Part shown: piece by piece, positions 51,912 through 62,143 of the stretch
Position numbering within the stretch: the stretch's first letter is position 1
Layout: the number at the start of each line of letters is the position of its first letter
Assembly: GCA_022495995.1 (NCBI GenBank)
Contig: JAFEMH010001352.1
Span: forward strand, 124,001-188,000
DNA: 64,000 bases
From: Adenophora triphylla var. japonica
Lineage: Eukaryota > Streptophyta > Magnoliopsida > Asterales > Campanulaceae
Reading direction: 5' to 3'
Notes under the pieces: generated by a model
What the model saw: the letters and a program-made list of their open reading frames with translations, nothing else
Database searches by the model: none
What the model was told of the DNA's origin: nothing
Made by a program: the position numbers and the translations under genes

Positions 51912-54435
51912 CTAGGCCTCCGATTCTTCTTCCTCATCGCTGCTCAGCTCATAAACGCTAGCCTCCCTCATCAAATCCTCCGCGTCGCTCACATCTGAAA
52001 GATGGACATTATCGTGCTCGTACTCAGCCAGCTGCTCCAAGATGTCAGCATTGGGTCCTCGCCCCCGAGGCATGGCACTGGAAGAGTACTCCGAAGCCGA
52101 CGAGGTAGATGCTGTGCCCCCGACATGCCTTCTCTTGCGCCCGGGCTCCTGCACGTCTGCCGCCGCCTTTGAAGCGCAGGCCAGCTTCCTCAGAAGGGAC
52201 CGGCACATGTCTTTCCAGCCCCTATTCTGCCTGACCAATCTGTCATAAGTGCGAGCTAGAACCTGAGAAAAAAGAGAAGAAAATCTCAGAAAATCTCAGA
52301 ATTGCAAAAAAAGCAAAGAAATCTGAAAGAGGGAAAAGACCCTAAAGTGTACTTACAGTGCTGTCTGGCGGCAAGGTATACTGGGGCTCCCTAGCATCGG
52401 GGACAGGTATCCTCAACCTCCTCGGTACTCCGTGGACCACATATGACAGGTGCGCAGGAGGGATCGACGGGTCAGAAGGCTCGGCCTCCCCATATCCCTG
52501 AGTAACCGCCAGCTTCACTAGCTTCTGTGGCGTCCTCAGTCGCTGCTCCACAAACACAGCGTAGGGGGTATCCATGTCAAAATACTCCTCGGCGGCCACG
52601 CCTGCCTGATATCTCTCAATCTCATCCGACCAATCCACAGGCTGCGGCATCCGTCTTGGAGGATCATGGGGAGTAATGGCGTCAAAGGAGGGACATGGCC
52701 ATGCCGCTGGAAAATCGGTCCCCGGATAAATAACATCGCATGTCAGCCCAGTCAACCACCTCCTCTGCCTGGTCGCCTCCACGGCCTCTCCTAGCAAAAT
52801 CTCTGGATACCTGCCCTACGGGTAGAAGTCCACCCCATCATGTCCATCCCTGTTGATGACCGGCCTCACCATCTTGTAGTCAAAGGTGATCCGGGTCTTC
52901 CCGGTGAACTTATCTCTCGCATCTCCCCTCCAGCGGATCATAGCGGGAAAGATGGTGACATCGCTCTGTTGGTTCCACGGAAAGAACCTGATCACCTCAC
53001 AAAACCAGACCTGCATGTTCAAAACATCAAAAGGGTCATTCTTCTCTCATGAAAAGTCTCAAAGGCAGAAGAGTAAAAAGAGAAGGAAAGCGAGACTACC
53101 TCAAGGGCGAAAGAGAAGCAGTCCATGGAGGCAGCCTTGTTACGGCTGTACATATCCAGAGAGAAGTATAGCTCCGCCAATCCGGCCTTGCCCCATGAGA
53201 CCGTCCCAATCCCGCCAACATCCTCCAAAGAGTCGAGGAGGCAAGTCATGGCCAGAGTCCCAGAATTTGCAAAGATAGTGACCGACAGCATCAACCAAAC
53301 AAAGGCTCTAGCAAGCTGGTGGGCTGTCACCTCACTAGCGGCAAAGTCCCGTATGCAGTTCTGGACTGCCACCTCGACGTTCCTCGTCTCCATTCCAAGC
53401 CCCTTGGGAATCAACTCAAACCCAACCAAAGCCCTGAACTCCTCGGCAGTGATATGGTCCCTCCAAGTCACAGGCCTCCCGGTGAACTGTAAGCCCGTAA
53501 TAGCAGTGAAATCGGCTGGAGTCACCGTCAGCTCCCCCCAGCTAAGATGAAAGCTGTGGTTGGTGTCCCACCAGAACTCAGATAGGGCCTGGACCAAGCC
53601 CTTGCTCTTCGAGGTAATGTGGATACCTCTGCCGATGGCCTCAATGAACAAATCCAAGCCGGTAGCCCGCACCAGCTGCTTAGGGTTCGCTCCATTCTTC
53701 TCAAAATCGGGCATCCTCTCCCATAGCCTCACATCAATCTCCAAAGGCCCTCTAGACTTGTTCTCCTGTAGACAAGCACAGCAAAGAAATGCGTCAGTCC
53801 TTCATCTCATTTCAAAAGCATGCATATATTCAAAAGCGCACATATTTTCAAAAGAAAAGCATTCACAAAAATTTTTCTAGCATCCTATGAATAGAAAACA
53901 CGTCTTTCATCACTTGAAACACATCGTGTCAAGCACATTGCTTTCCTAAAGCACAAAATCACAATTTTCAAAAAAATTATTTGCACATAAGCATTATTTT
54001 TCAAAAAAATGGCATGCATGGATCCTTTTCATCTTCCGAAATCCCGTTTTCTCATCTATGATCCAAAATTGACTTAGTTCTAGCACATGCAAGAACTCCG
54101 TCACCTCTTAGACAATTATCCTTTCTTCTCTATTTTCGAAAAAAAAGTGAGTCATTCTAATTATTTTTGTCAAAAAATTTGCACTTGCATGTTTTTAGCC
54201 TCATAGGTTAATCATCAAGATTTCAAAATCATCCAAAAATCCTAGGTAAATTCAAAAATTTCCTAAAGCTCGGGTCAAGCCCTAAATCAATCAAAATCCA
54301 ATCAAAATCGACGGAATTGAGCAAACTAAGAATGCTTACCCCAACCGATCAAGGGTTTGTTGATTTATGCTCCCTTCTCCCCGGATAGAGCTCCGATGGA
54401 GGCGTAAGGAAGTCATACTTCCTGTCGGACGACAT
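51912..54435 (-). pseudogene. Accessory gene A of element 3 (plant mobile domain protein), four exons, nearly intact
   Basis: Reverse-strand exons with GT-AG borders and matching phase: 54435-54340 (MSSDRKYDFLTPPSELYPG), 53765-53100, 53010-52357, 52262-51912. Exon 2: LVQALSEFWWDTNHSFHLSW, GELTVTPADFTAITGLQF, HQLARAFVWLMLSVTIF and VSWGKAGLAELYFSLD, the order of the plant mobile domain (MAIN/MAIL1 and many TE proteins). Exon 3: CEVIRFFPWNQQSDVTIF and RYQAGVAAEEYFDMDTPYAV. Exon 4: RTYDRLVRQNRGWKDMCRSL, a KRRH basic patch and an acidic tail YELSSDEEEESEA. Only two stops: TGA at about 54351-54349 (CGA expected) and TAG at 52816-52818. Domain members are linked to gene silencing in Arabidopsis; the role inside retroelements is unknown. 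Confidence 0.8.
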
Positions 54436-54592
54436 AATGCCTCATGGTCAGATTGTCTTTTACAATGACCAAGCTATTCTGGAACTGGAATAACATTATT
54501 TCACTCATTGAAGACACTATTTGGTGGTCTAAGTCCAGTTTGGGGGTTGATAGGAGTGAGCAAAGTCATGATTGACTTTTAATGATACGGAT

Positions 54593-54635
54593 GTCATATG
54601 ACATAGAACATCCGAAGTCGTCTATGTCATATGGC
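54593..54635. repeat. Inverted repeat with GTCATATGAC feet
   Basis: GTCATATGACATAGA and TCTATGTCATATGGC are inverted copies (14 of 15 pair) around a 13-base loop. Each foot is itself palindromic (GTCATATGAC). Confidence 0.85.
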
Positions 54636-54797
54636 AAACCGCCTCCATCAAATAGATCGCACCCAAACAGACCTTAGGCACATCCAAATAGTGGCTTATG
54701 AGCCAAAAATACTTAGGTAAGCTTTGAGTTACGAAAGGGGTTAAATCTGACAGATCTGAAGTCCAAGAAAGGCTTTATAGCCTTTTGGGAGCTCTAT

Positions 54798-54840
54798 GTC
54801 GTATGACACAGGATCTCCAGAGAGTCCTGTGTCGTCTGAC
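54798..54840. repeat. Inverted repeat with GTCGTATGAC feet
   Basis: GTCGTATGACACAGGA and TCCTGTGTCGTCTGAC pair over 13 of 16 bases around an 11-base loop. Same design as 54593-54635 with a different spacer word (ACACAGGA versus ACATAGA). Confidence 0.85.
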
Positions 54841-55493
54841 AAGAGTGGCCTATTTCAGTGCCCTTCAGTCTGTTTGATTTCCCCTTTTGTTCTCAAGGCA
54901 AACCAAGCAACTTTATTAGCGTAGCGTAATATAGTAGTATTATGTGAGTATTATGGGAGGATCACATGGCTTTAGTGGCCAAATGTGATTAATCACATGT
55001 TTATGGCCACTTTTATGTAGCCATCACCTCCTAACTCAATGTAACCTAATAAAGATTCAAACTTTAATGGTGTTTATGTCACCAAATGTTCAGATCTGAG
55101 GTGGGGAGAAGTGAATATGGAAGATCCACTTCTCCACCACCTTTATCATGCAAAAATCCCAATTTTTTACATAATATTAAAGCAAGTAAGCATGCAAGGT
55201 AATATGAGTGTATGGAAGAGTTATTTAAAGAGAGAAAAGGGTTTAGTGGCTACCTATTGTAGTCCACAAGGTAAGATTACCAGTAGTATGGTGTCTACCC
55301 CTTCAACACACCAACAAAGGGAACCTTTCTTTGGATCTTTGCTTTGGTGTATGTGTGTGTGTGAGAAGGGAGGTGAGTGTGTGTGTATGAGAGAGAGAGA
55401 GAGAGACTCTATTTGTGCAGAGTTTCCCCTCTATTACTGATATCCTCCCAATACTCTCCAAAATCCTCCTCTGAAATGACCAGCCATGCCTTG

Positions 55494-55581
55494 TATTTAT
55501 AGGCAGGCTGATGGGAAGCTCCATGTTGTCTGACAGAGGGAGTTAAACCGCCATAGTGTCGTTCTGTGTCGGACGACAGCG
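55494..55581 (-). promoter_or_regulatory. LTR-e core promoter: TATA box and GTCGGACGAC palindrome pair
   Basis: Reverse-strand TATAAATA at 55494-55501. Upstream in that direction lie TGTTGTCTGACAG (55524) and TGTCGGACGACAGCG (55567). The core TGTCGGACGACA recurs at the gene A start codon (54425-54436). Confidence 0.55.
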
Positions 55582-55735
55582 TACAACATTTTGGCTCAAT
55601 TGGGCCGAATGGCTGGCAGGCCCAATGGGTTGGATGGGCTGTTGGATAATTGGACTTAATTTGCTTCTTTAGCAATTACATGAGCCCAAAGATCAATTAA
55701 AGTGGACCCAAAACATGAGTTCGGGTCGGGGTACT

Positions 55736-56445
55736 CACAGTCGCTTGCTCAATTGGTCAATTGCCCTTACGGAATTTGACATCGAGTATCGACCTCGAAA
55801 GGCGTTGAAGGCTCAAGCTCTAGCAGATTTATTGGTCGAGCTTACGTTCACCAAGGAGGACAGCGAGCAGCGAGCTCAAAAGGAAAAAGCTAAAGGAAAA
55901 GAACAAGAGTCCCAGCCCGCCATTACTCTACCCGACGATTGCTGGAAGGTCTACTCGGACGGGTCAGCTACAAAAAATGTCAGTGGAGCTGGGATTGTTT
56001 TGATTGAGCCGAGTGCGGGGCCCAGGTGTACGAGGAGTCACTAAGGTTCAAGTTCGATGCATCCAACAATCAGGCGGAGTATGAAGCTCTGGTAGCAGCC
56101 ATAGAGTATGCCAAGTGCTTTGGAGCGACTAAAATCATGGCATACTGTGATTCTCAATTAATAGTCAACCAAGTCAGAGGCGAGTATGAGGTGCTAAACT
56201 CCACCTTAGTCAAGTACTACGACCTGGTGAAGGAATTGGTGAAGGAATTGGAATTCTGGGATATCCAAAGGGTTGGTCGAGAAGACAATGAGTTAGCCGA
56301 CTTACTCTCAAAGCTAGCTACATCTGACGAGCCACATGAAGAGCCCATCTCTTATCTTGAAACCCCAGCATATGAAAGGGTCAAAATCCAGTGCATTGAA
56401 GATCCCTCAAGAAATTGGGTTTATGAGAAATGCTGGATTTAAGAA
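55736..56445 (+). pseudogene. Element 4 RNase H (Tat type)
   Basis: It begins abruptly after LTR-e with RLLNWSIALTEFDIEYRPRK and ALADLLVELT (RT-RNase H tether). RNase H motifs: CWKVYSDGSATKNVSGAGIV (first Asp), a frameshift near 56030, NNQAEYEALVAAIEYAK (Glu), YCDSQLIVNQVRGEYE (Asp) and REDNELADLLSKLA (last Asp). NNQAEYEAL and DSQLIVNQV are typical of this clade's RNase H. A stop lies at 56440. RT, protease and gag of element 4 are missing to the left. Confidence 0.85.
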
Positions 56446-57666
56446 ATGAAGGCGTACCTGGAAAGTGGCGAGCTCCCAGAAGACGAGAAGAAAGCTTGAG
56501 CTATCAAAAAGAAAGCTCCGAGATATGTCATTCAAGGAGGCATGCTGTTCAGGAGATCATACACCAGACCTTTGTTGAAGTGCATTCACCCTCAAGAAAT
56601 CACACAGTTAATGCATGAGGTTCACAGTGGAATTTGTGGTGGACACCCGGGGGCCAGGACTCTAGCCGGCAAGTTGATCACTTTGGGGTACTACTGGCCA
56701 CACATGAGAGCTGACACTCATGAATTTGTTCAGCAATGTGATCAATGCCAAAGGTTTGCCAACCTACCTCATATGCCTACAACGAAGCAGACTCCTGTGA
56801 TCGCTGCTTGGCCATTCGATATGTGGGGCGTCGACTTAATTGGACCCTTCCCTCCCGCCCGGGGAAACTGCAAGTATGTGATCGTCGCAATTGATTATTT
56901 TACCAAGTGGGTTGAAGCAAAGCCTCAAGCTCGCATCACAGAGGAAAATGCCATAAATTTCATCCAAGACTTCATCTGGTGTCGATTTGGTTTTCCTAGA
57001 GCTGTAGTGTCAGACAACGGCCTGTAATTCTCCCAAGCCTTCGAAGCAGAAATGAATCGAGTAGGGATCAAGCATTGGAAATCTTCTATCGCCTATCCTC
57101 AAGGCAATGGGCAAGCCGAAGCAGCAAACAAGCTAGTACTATCCTCACTCAAGACGGGTCTCGTAGGTCGACGCAATAACTGGTTGGACGAACTCCCCCT
57201 TGCTCTTTGGGAAGTTCGCACAACCACTCGGGGGCCTACTGGGGAAACCCCATTTGCTCTTACATATGGATCAGAGGCCATGGCACCTGCTGAGTTACGA
57301 TTTCCTACTGCTAGAGTAACTTTCTTCAACCAAGATCAGAATGACACCAACAGATTGATCGACCTGGATTTGATCGACGAGAAGCGAGACACGGCTTATC
57401 TTCAGATGGTTAACTACAAGCAGCGAACTAAAAGTTACCACGACAAGAAAGTGAAAGGCAGGTCATTCCAAGTAGGAGATCATGTGTTGAGGAAGATCGA
57501 GGCAACAGGAAGAAGGACCCAGCAGAACAAGCTATCTCCTAACTGGGAAGGTCCTTACATAGTTACTCGAGTCGTCAAAGAAGGGACTTACATGATCGCT
57601 CATCCTGATGGTGAAGAGCTGAAGCACCCATGGCACGCTACTCACCTCATCAAGTACTACTTCTGA
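56446..57666 (+). pseudogene. Element 4 integrase, close to intact
   Basis: HHCC domain: EVHSGICGGHPGARTLAGKL and CDQCQRFANLPHM (56620-56770). Core: FDMWGVDLIGPFPPARG (first Asp near 56829), KYVIVAIDYFTKWVEAKPQA, AVVSDNGL (second Asp near 57012) then TAA at 57025-57027 where CAA (Gln) is expected, YPQGNGQAEAANKLV (Glu near 57118). The C-terminal GPY/F module reads LSPNWEGPYIVTRVVKEGTY and the protein ends THLIKYYF. Another stop is near 56498. Only a few point changes from an open frame. Confidence 0.92.
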
Positions 57667-58427
57667 AGTTTAGGTCTATAGCTCAGTCCAAGGTTAATGC
57701 AGTTCCCAAGATTGAAATTTGTCATAGTTCTGGCTTTCTACTCGATGTAAGCATGTTTCTACTTCAATAAAAATCGCAGTTCTATTCGACCAAACTATGT
57801 ACACTGACTTCAACAAGCTCGACTCTTACTCAGCTTCTTTTTAACAAGCTCGATTCTTAATCAGCTTAGTTTCTTTAAGCGAGTCCGACTCATAGTCGAC
57901 TTCGTTCAAAAAGCTCGACTCGTAGTCAGCTTCGTTATAACAAACTCGATTCTAAATCAGTTATGTTCCCAAGGCAAGTCCGACTTTTAGTCGACTTTGT
58001 CACAAAGAGCTCGACTCTTAGTCAGCATTATCAGCTCGATCCTTAATCAGCTGAGCCCTACTAACAAGTCCGACCTTAGGTCGACTTCGTTCTTATAAGC
58101 TCGACCCTTGGTCAGCTTTGATCTCTTAAAAACAGGTTCGACTTTGAGTCAATCTCGTTTACAAAAACCTTTGCAAGTCTTAGGTCGACTAAGAGCTAAA
58201 ATTAGTTCGACCAAAGTCTTAAGGCTACTTCGTTATCCTATCCAATCTAGCTCGACACACACGTTCTGAATTCAAAAGCATACAACATATAAAAGAATCA
58301 AGTCAGCTATGATTGCAGATAAAGGAGTCTCCCAAAAAACTGGGCCAAGGCATTTAAATAGTTAACAAGACAAAAAGCAAAAAATTGTTTTGGAGCTTGT
58401 TCTTTACATCATCAACAAAAAATCAAC
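57667..58427 (+). repeat. Spacer between convergent genes of element 4 with GTCGAC-type inverted units
   Basis: From about 57822 to 58205 there are ten or more units alternating AAGCTCGACTCTTAGTCAGC and AAGTCCGACTTTTAGTCGAC. Each is a near palindrome (GTCCGACT...AGTCGAC). The outer parts (57667-57820 and 58260-58427) show nothing recognisable. Confidence 0.8.
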
Positions 58428-61400
58428 CTAAGAATCCTGGCCAGCGTCGGTCTGATCATCATTGGTAGCTCGCCCATCCTCATCGCCTTCTTGTTGTTGG
58501 GGGCTCAGGGGTTTACCCGACTCAGAATATACACGCTGCTCAGGCTCGTCATCTTCTTCCATATCTTCTGCGTCCTCCATTTCTTGCAGCACAACGTCAA
58601 AGTTCCGCAGAGCCAGCTCTGGAGCAACCCAAGGTTCACAGGCCTCCTCTTGGTCCTCTTGGGCAATAAAAGCTAAGTCGTTCTCAGTATAAGGCACAAC
58701 CGAGTGTCCACCTCGAGCTTCCATGTCGTACTGAGGCTCACATGCCCAGCGAGCTAACTGCTCTAAGGAGACCTCAGAAGTGGGATCCACTAGAGCTCGA
58801 CGTGCCATATGTCGTTTGCCCAAATCCAGGAAATCCTTGGCCTTAGCAAAAACAGAATTATAATAGTCGTCTCCATCCTTGAACTCATCAACTGCCTTCT
58901 GGGAAGCGACCTGAAGGTTTTCTTGCCATTTCATCCGTGTAAGTCGGTGCTCCTCATTAAGCTCGATCAAGAAGGTGTCCTTCTCCTTCAAAAGTTTGGA
59001 AACTGTTGCCAGCTCCGTTTTGGTCTTCTCAAGCTCCGATCGATCAGCATCCCTCTCTTTAGTCACCTCGACCACCTTGGCATCTGAAGCCCTCAGATCC
59101 TCCAAGGCCTTATCGCAATCAGCCAACGCCTTCTTTTCCACCAACTCCTGAGCATCAAAGGAGTTGTCAAGGTCGTTGTATTTCTCTCTCAGCTCGGCCA
59201 GTTCTTGTGACTTCTTGGAGTAATCCTTAAGAGCCTGCCTCTCCCTCTCAATGGAGGCCCTCCAAGAGCTCTTAACCTGTTCGATCATGGTGAGGGACTG
59301 CATTAAAGGAAATCAGAAAGTGTTAGCTCGGAAGTCTGGCTAAAAGAACAAGCGACTAAAGAGAAAGGGAAAGTAAAAGACTACCTCGCAATGCACCATC
59401 CCAGAGCGAGCTGAGAATTCCTCAGGGGTAATCCCCTTATCAGCAAAATGAGCAAGGAGGTCAATATCAATGGCCCTCCTGACCACAACCTGGCCCAAGC
59501 TCATATCTGGATAGCGGCGACTCAAACTATTGATCCCAATGAGAGGGGGCACATCACTCAACCTCCTCATTTGATCCTCGAGGGATTCTTTGTTGGGAGG
59601 GGAAGAAGCTGGTGGAGGAAGTTGGCTCGAAGAAACTGACTTTCCCTTCTCAGATCGCGACCTCTTCTTCGTATTCAAAGGTTGGTCATCATCATCCACC
59701 TCCATGTCATCATCTTCAACATTCACAACATTTAGAGGACTGGACCCTGCCATCTCAGCTCCAGAGGTCGCAACATTAGCCTCATGAGTTGGGTCGGAAC
59801 TCAAGCTTGGTCTAACTGACCTGTTGGACTCGTCACCCCCTTCATTAATATCCATGGACTGAGTACCACTCTATAGAGGGTCCTCCAACTCGACCTCTTC
59901 CATTGGAATCATCCCAGCAACATCCTTTGGGAGCAGATTATTCCTTACAGCAGCATCCCTCTCCCTGCTTGCTCTAGCATTGGTGGCCCCATGAGATTTC
60001 TTAGCCTTCTTCTTGTCTGACACTCCCACTATACGAACCATGGCAGCCTCTTGTTCGGGAGACAAAACTGCACAACATCAAGGCAATCAAGTGTTAGCTC
60101 AGCAATTCAAAACAGTTCTATGTACGAGCTGACTATTTCTACATACGAGTAATCAATTGTCGAGTTAAGAGATGCAATTCAAAATAGTTCTATGTATGAG
60201 CTAACTAGTTCTACATACGAGCAGGCAACTGACGAGCTAAGAGTTATGTATGCAGATCAAAATAATTCTATATGCCAATAATAAGTCATATATGCGAGTT
60301 AACAGTGGACGAGCTAATGAATAAAGGCGAGTAAACCCTTACCACCAATGTGTTCTCCATTATCTTTGCAATAGTCAGCCTTCTTCTGGCAAAATTGGCA
60401 ATTCTCCTCTAATCTACCCAAGGAGTGAGTAACCCAATCAGGGTACACCTGGCCCCTTATTACTGGGACAAGAGGCTCCACTACCCCATCTCCAGGCATC
60501 ATCCCAGCTTGGATATAGTTGTATTTGGTTGTCCCCAATGACTCCCAGCTGATAGGCCCCTTCTCGACCAATACGCACAGCTTCTTGTACAAAGTTTGAT
60601 GCCATGGAGGCTCCCAATAATTCTCCTCACTAATGACATCAGATTCACTATTGGGCAAGGGAAACTCCCATCCCAGCCTACTCTCTACCACAACCACATG
60701 TGAATTCCAGCCACTATGCTTATTGGGAAGATTGGCAAACAGTTTTGGAGAATTGGGTTTAGAGGGAGTACTAATTCCCCAATCAGCCTTATCGAGCTTA
60801 GCACCAAAAAACTCCTTGAAAACTCTCATACAGGGCTCATGGCCTAGAAATCTACACACCATTGCAAAACACACCAGTACCCTACAGGTGTTGGGCCCAA
60901 GCTGAAGAGGAAGAGCATCCATACACTCAAGAAACTTATTGATGAAAGGATCCAATGGCAACCTCAACCCAGCCTCAAACTGCCCATAAAAGAAGGCAAC
61001 CCTAGTGGCATCTGTAGTGAAGGTAGTACGATACTTGGCCATAAAGTCTACCTTACTAAGGATGGTCACCCTATAGTCTGTCCTATTTACCCCACAAAAA
61101 TCATAGATCATGGCATAACGGGACTCAAAATTTTTCTTCCCCGGAAGAGGTCTTTGAGGCACATAACCCCTCTCATTTTTCCCCGGTACAACAGTAGATC
61201 CAAATGCATCCACTATACGGGGACTGGAAGAAGTTGAATCCGTAGCCCCTCCTTGAGCCGCCATTTCTGTACAATAAAAAGAGGAAGCAGGGGAGTCAGT
61301 CCCATGATCACATTCAGTCGACCTACCTAAGGGCGACCTAGACTCCCCCGGAAAGCCTTTTCTATTTCTAAGGAAAGAGGGTTTATTGACATCCCTAACG

Positions 61401-61660
61401 TAAAACAAAGCTATGTGGTCGAGCAGCTCATGAAAGAGATGGAAGGAGACAATGTTTGAGTCATCAACAACTAAATTGACTACATCTTCTCTAATGGGCA
61501 ACCCTATTTCAGTAAAACTCAGTCCCCACCTCGTCAGGACAGAAGCGCACTCATCTAAAGACATCTCTACCCACTCTCCGTTTACATACTTGTACACACG
61601 GTGATTAATGGTGCAATAACCATACCCTGCCCCTGGCTTGCTACTAAATGTTCTAGCCAT
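58428..61660 (-). pseudogene. PF04195-like accessory gene of element 4, three exons, one nonsense codon
   Basis: Reverse-strand exons: 61660-60343 (start MARTFSSKPGAGYGYCTI), 60067-59385, 59297-58428 (stop TAA), all GT-AG and phase-consistent, 957 codons in total. Exon 1 carries the conserved core FYGQFEAGLRLPLDPFINKF, LGPNTCRVLVCFAMVCRFLG and VESRLGWEFPLPN, then a Cys-containing CQFCQKKADYC. Exon 2 has basic (KKKAKK) and acidic (VEDDDMEVDDDDQP) patches. Exon 3 is a long coiled coil (SQELAELREKYNDLDNSFDA, LEKTKTELATVSKLLKEKDT) and an acidic tail. The single defect is TAG at 59871-59873. An upstream in-frame ATG at 61687 is possible. It matches the element 0 gene including both intron positions. 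Probably nuclear; function unknown. Confidence 0.85.
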
Positions 61661-62143
61661 GGAAAAATTGAAGACACAGTGCAGCAATTGAAACCCTAAG
61701 ACAAGAAAAGAGAGGAATACCTTGATTGATATCGGAAAAAGAGAGCTGTTGCGGAGAACGAAGGTCGAATTTAATCAATGGCTTCCTTGCTATTTTCGCC
61801 GGGGATTCTCAGAGCTCAAAGACGGTAAGAATTCAAATCAAAAAAGGATTTTGGTATTTATATTTTCCAAAATTGGAAAGGAAAAAGGAAATTCAAAATT
61901 AATTTCCTAATTAAACAAGGAAGCGGTTTCCGAGGTGGACCATCAAGCGTCAAAATAGCAATGATGACAAAAAAACGGCGCTCCTTCATCTCTGACCGTT
62001 CATCGCCGACGTCCAGGATCGTGCCACGTCATCTTGGGTCGACTCAACTTCAGAGCGAGTAGCGACCTGCGAGTAACAACAATTTCCATCAAGATTTCCT
62101 TAACTTCCAAGTCGACAAAGTCAACTCGAAAGTTGGGGGCCAC
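61661..62143 (-). promoter_or_regulatory. Promoter region of the element 4 accessory gene and polypurine tract of element 4
   Basis: A reverse-strand TATA box (GAAAATATAAATACC, complement around 61855-61870) lies about 200 bp before the ATG, as in element 0. On the + strand, AAGTTGGGGGCCAC just before the LTR at 62144 fits a polypurine tract for plus-strand priming. Confidence 0.55.

Larger units (their letters stand above)
39675..54435 (+). mobile_element. Element 3: Ogre/Tat-like LTR retrotransposon with reversed accessory genes, no 3' LTR found
   Basis: Order: LTR-c (39675-41421), PBS, leader, gag, RT, RNase H, integrase (to 49278), spacer repeats, then genes B and A on the reverse strand. 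Sequence and order match element 2 in LTR, leader and gag, and element 1 in pol and genes A/B. Many stops and frameshifts show it is old. No partner for LTR-c appears before the window end; the right side passes into a reverse-oriented LTR-like block. Confidence 0.85.
54436..55735 (-). mobile_element. LTR-e: reverse-oriented LTR-like promoter block upstream of gene A
   Basis: Read in reverse it begins TGTGAGTACCCCGACC at 55735, like LTR-d and LTR-a starts. It has a palindrome pair (55567-55581 and 55524-55536), TATAAATA (complement 55494-55501), then a CT and AC microsatellite leader. Two long hairpins lie at 54798-54840 and 54593-54635. The LTR 3' end and a PBS are not identifiable. It separates gene A from element 4 coding sequence. 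It may be a reverse LTR insertion, or a promoter co-opted by gene A. Confidence 0.5.

Noticed and set aside
54340..54435. Short frame MSSDRKYDFLTPPSELYPG considered as an independent small protein
   Set aside because: Its 96-bp length, GT donor and phase fit a first exon of gene A with one CGA-to-TGA change, which explains it better.
55303..55440. Frames containing Ser-Leu-Thr-His or Arg-Glu repeats near 55.4 kb
   Set aside because: Produced by GA and GT microsatellites in the LTR-e leader.
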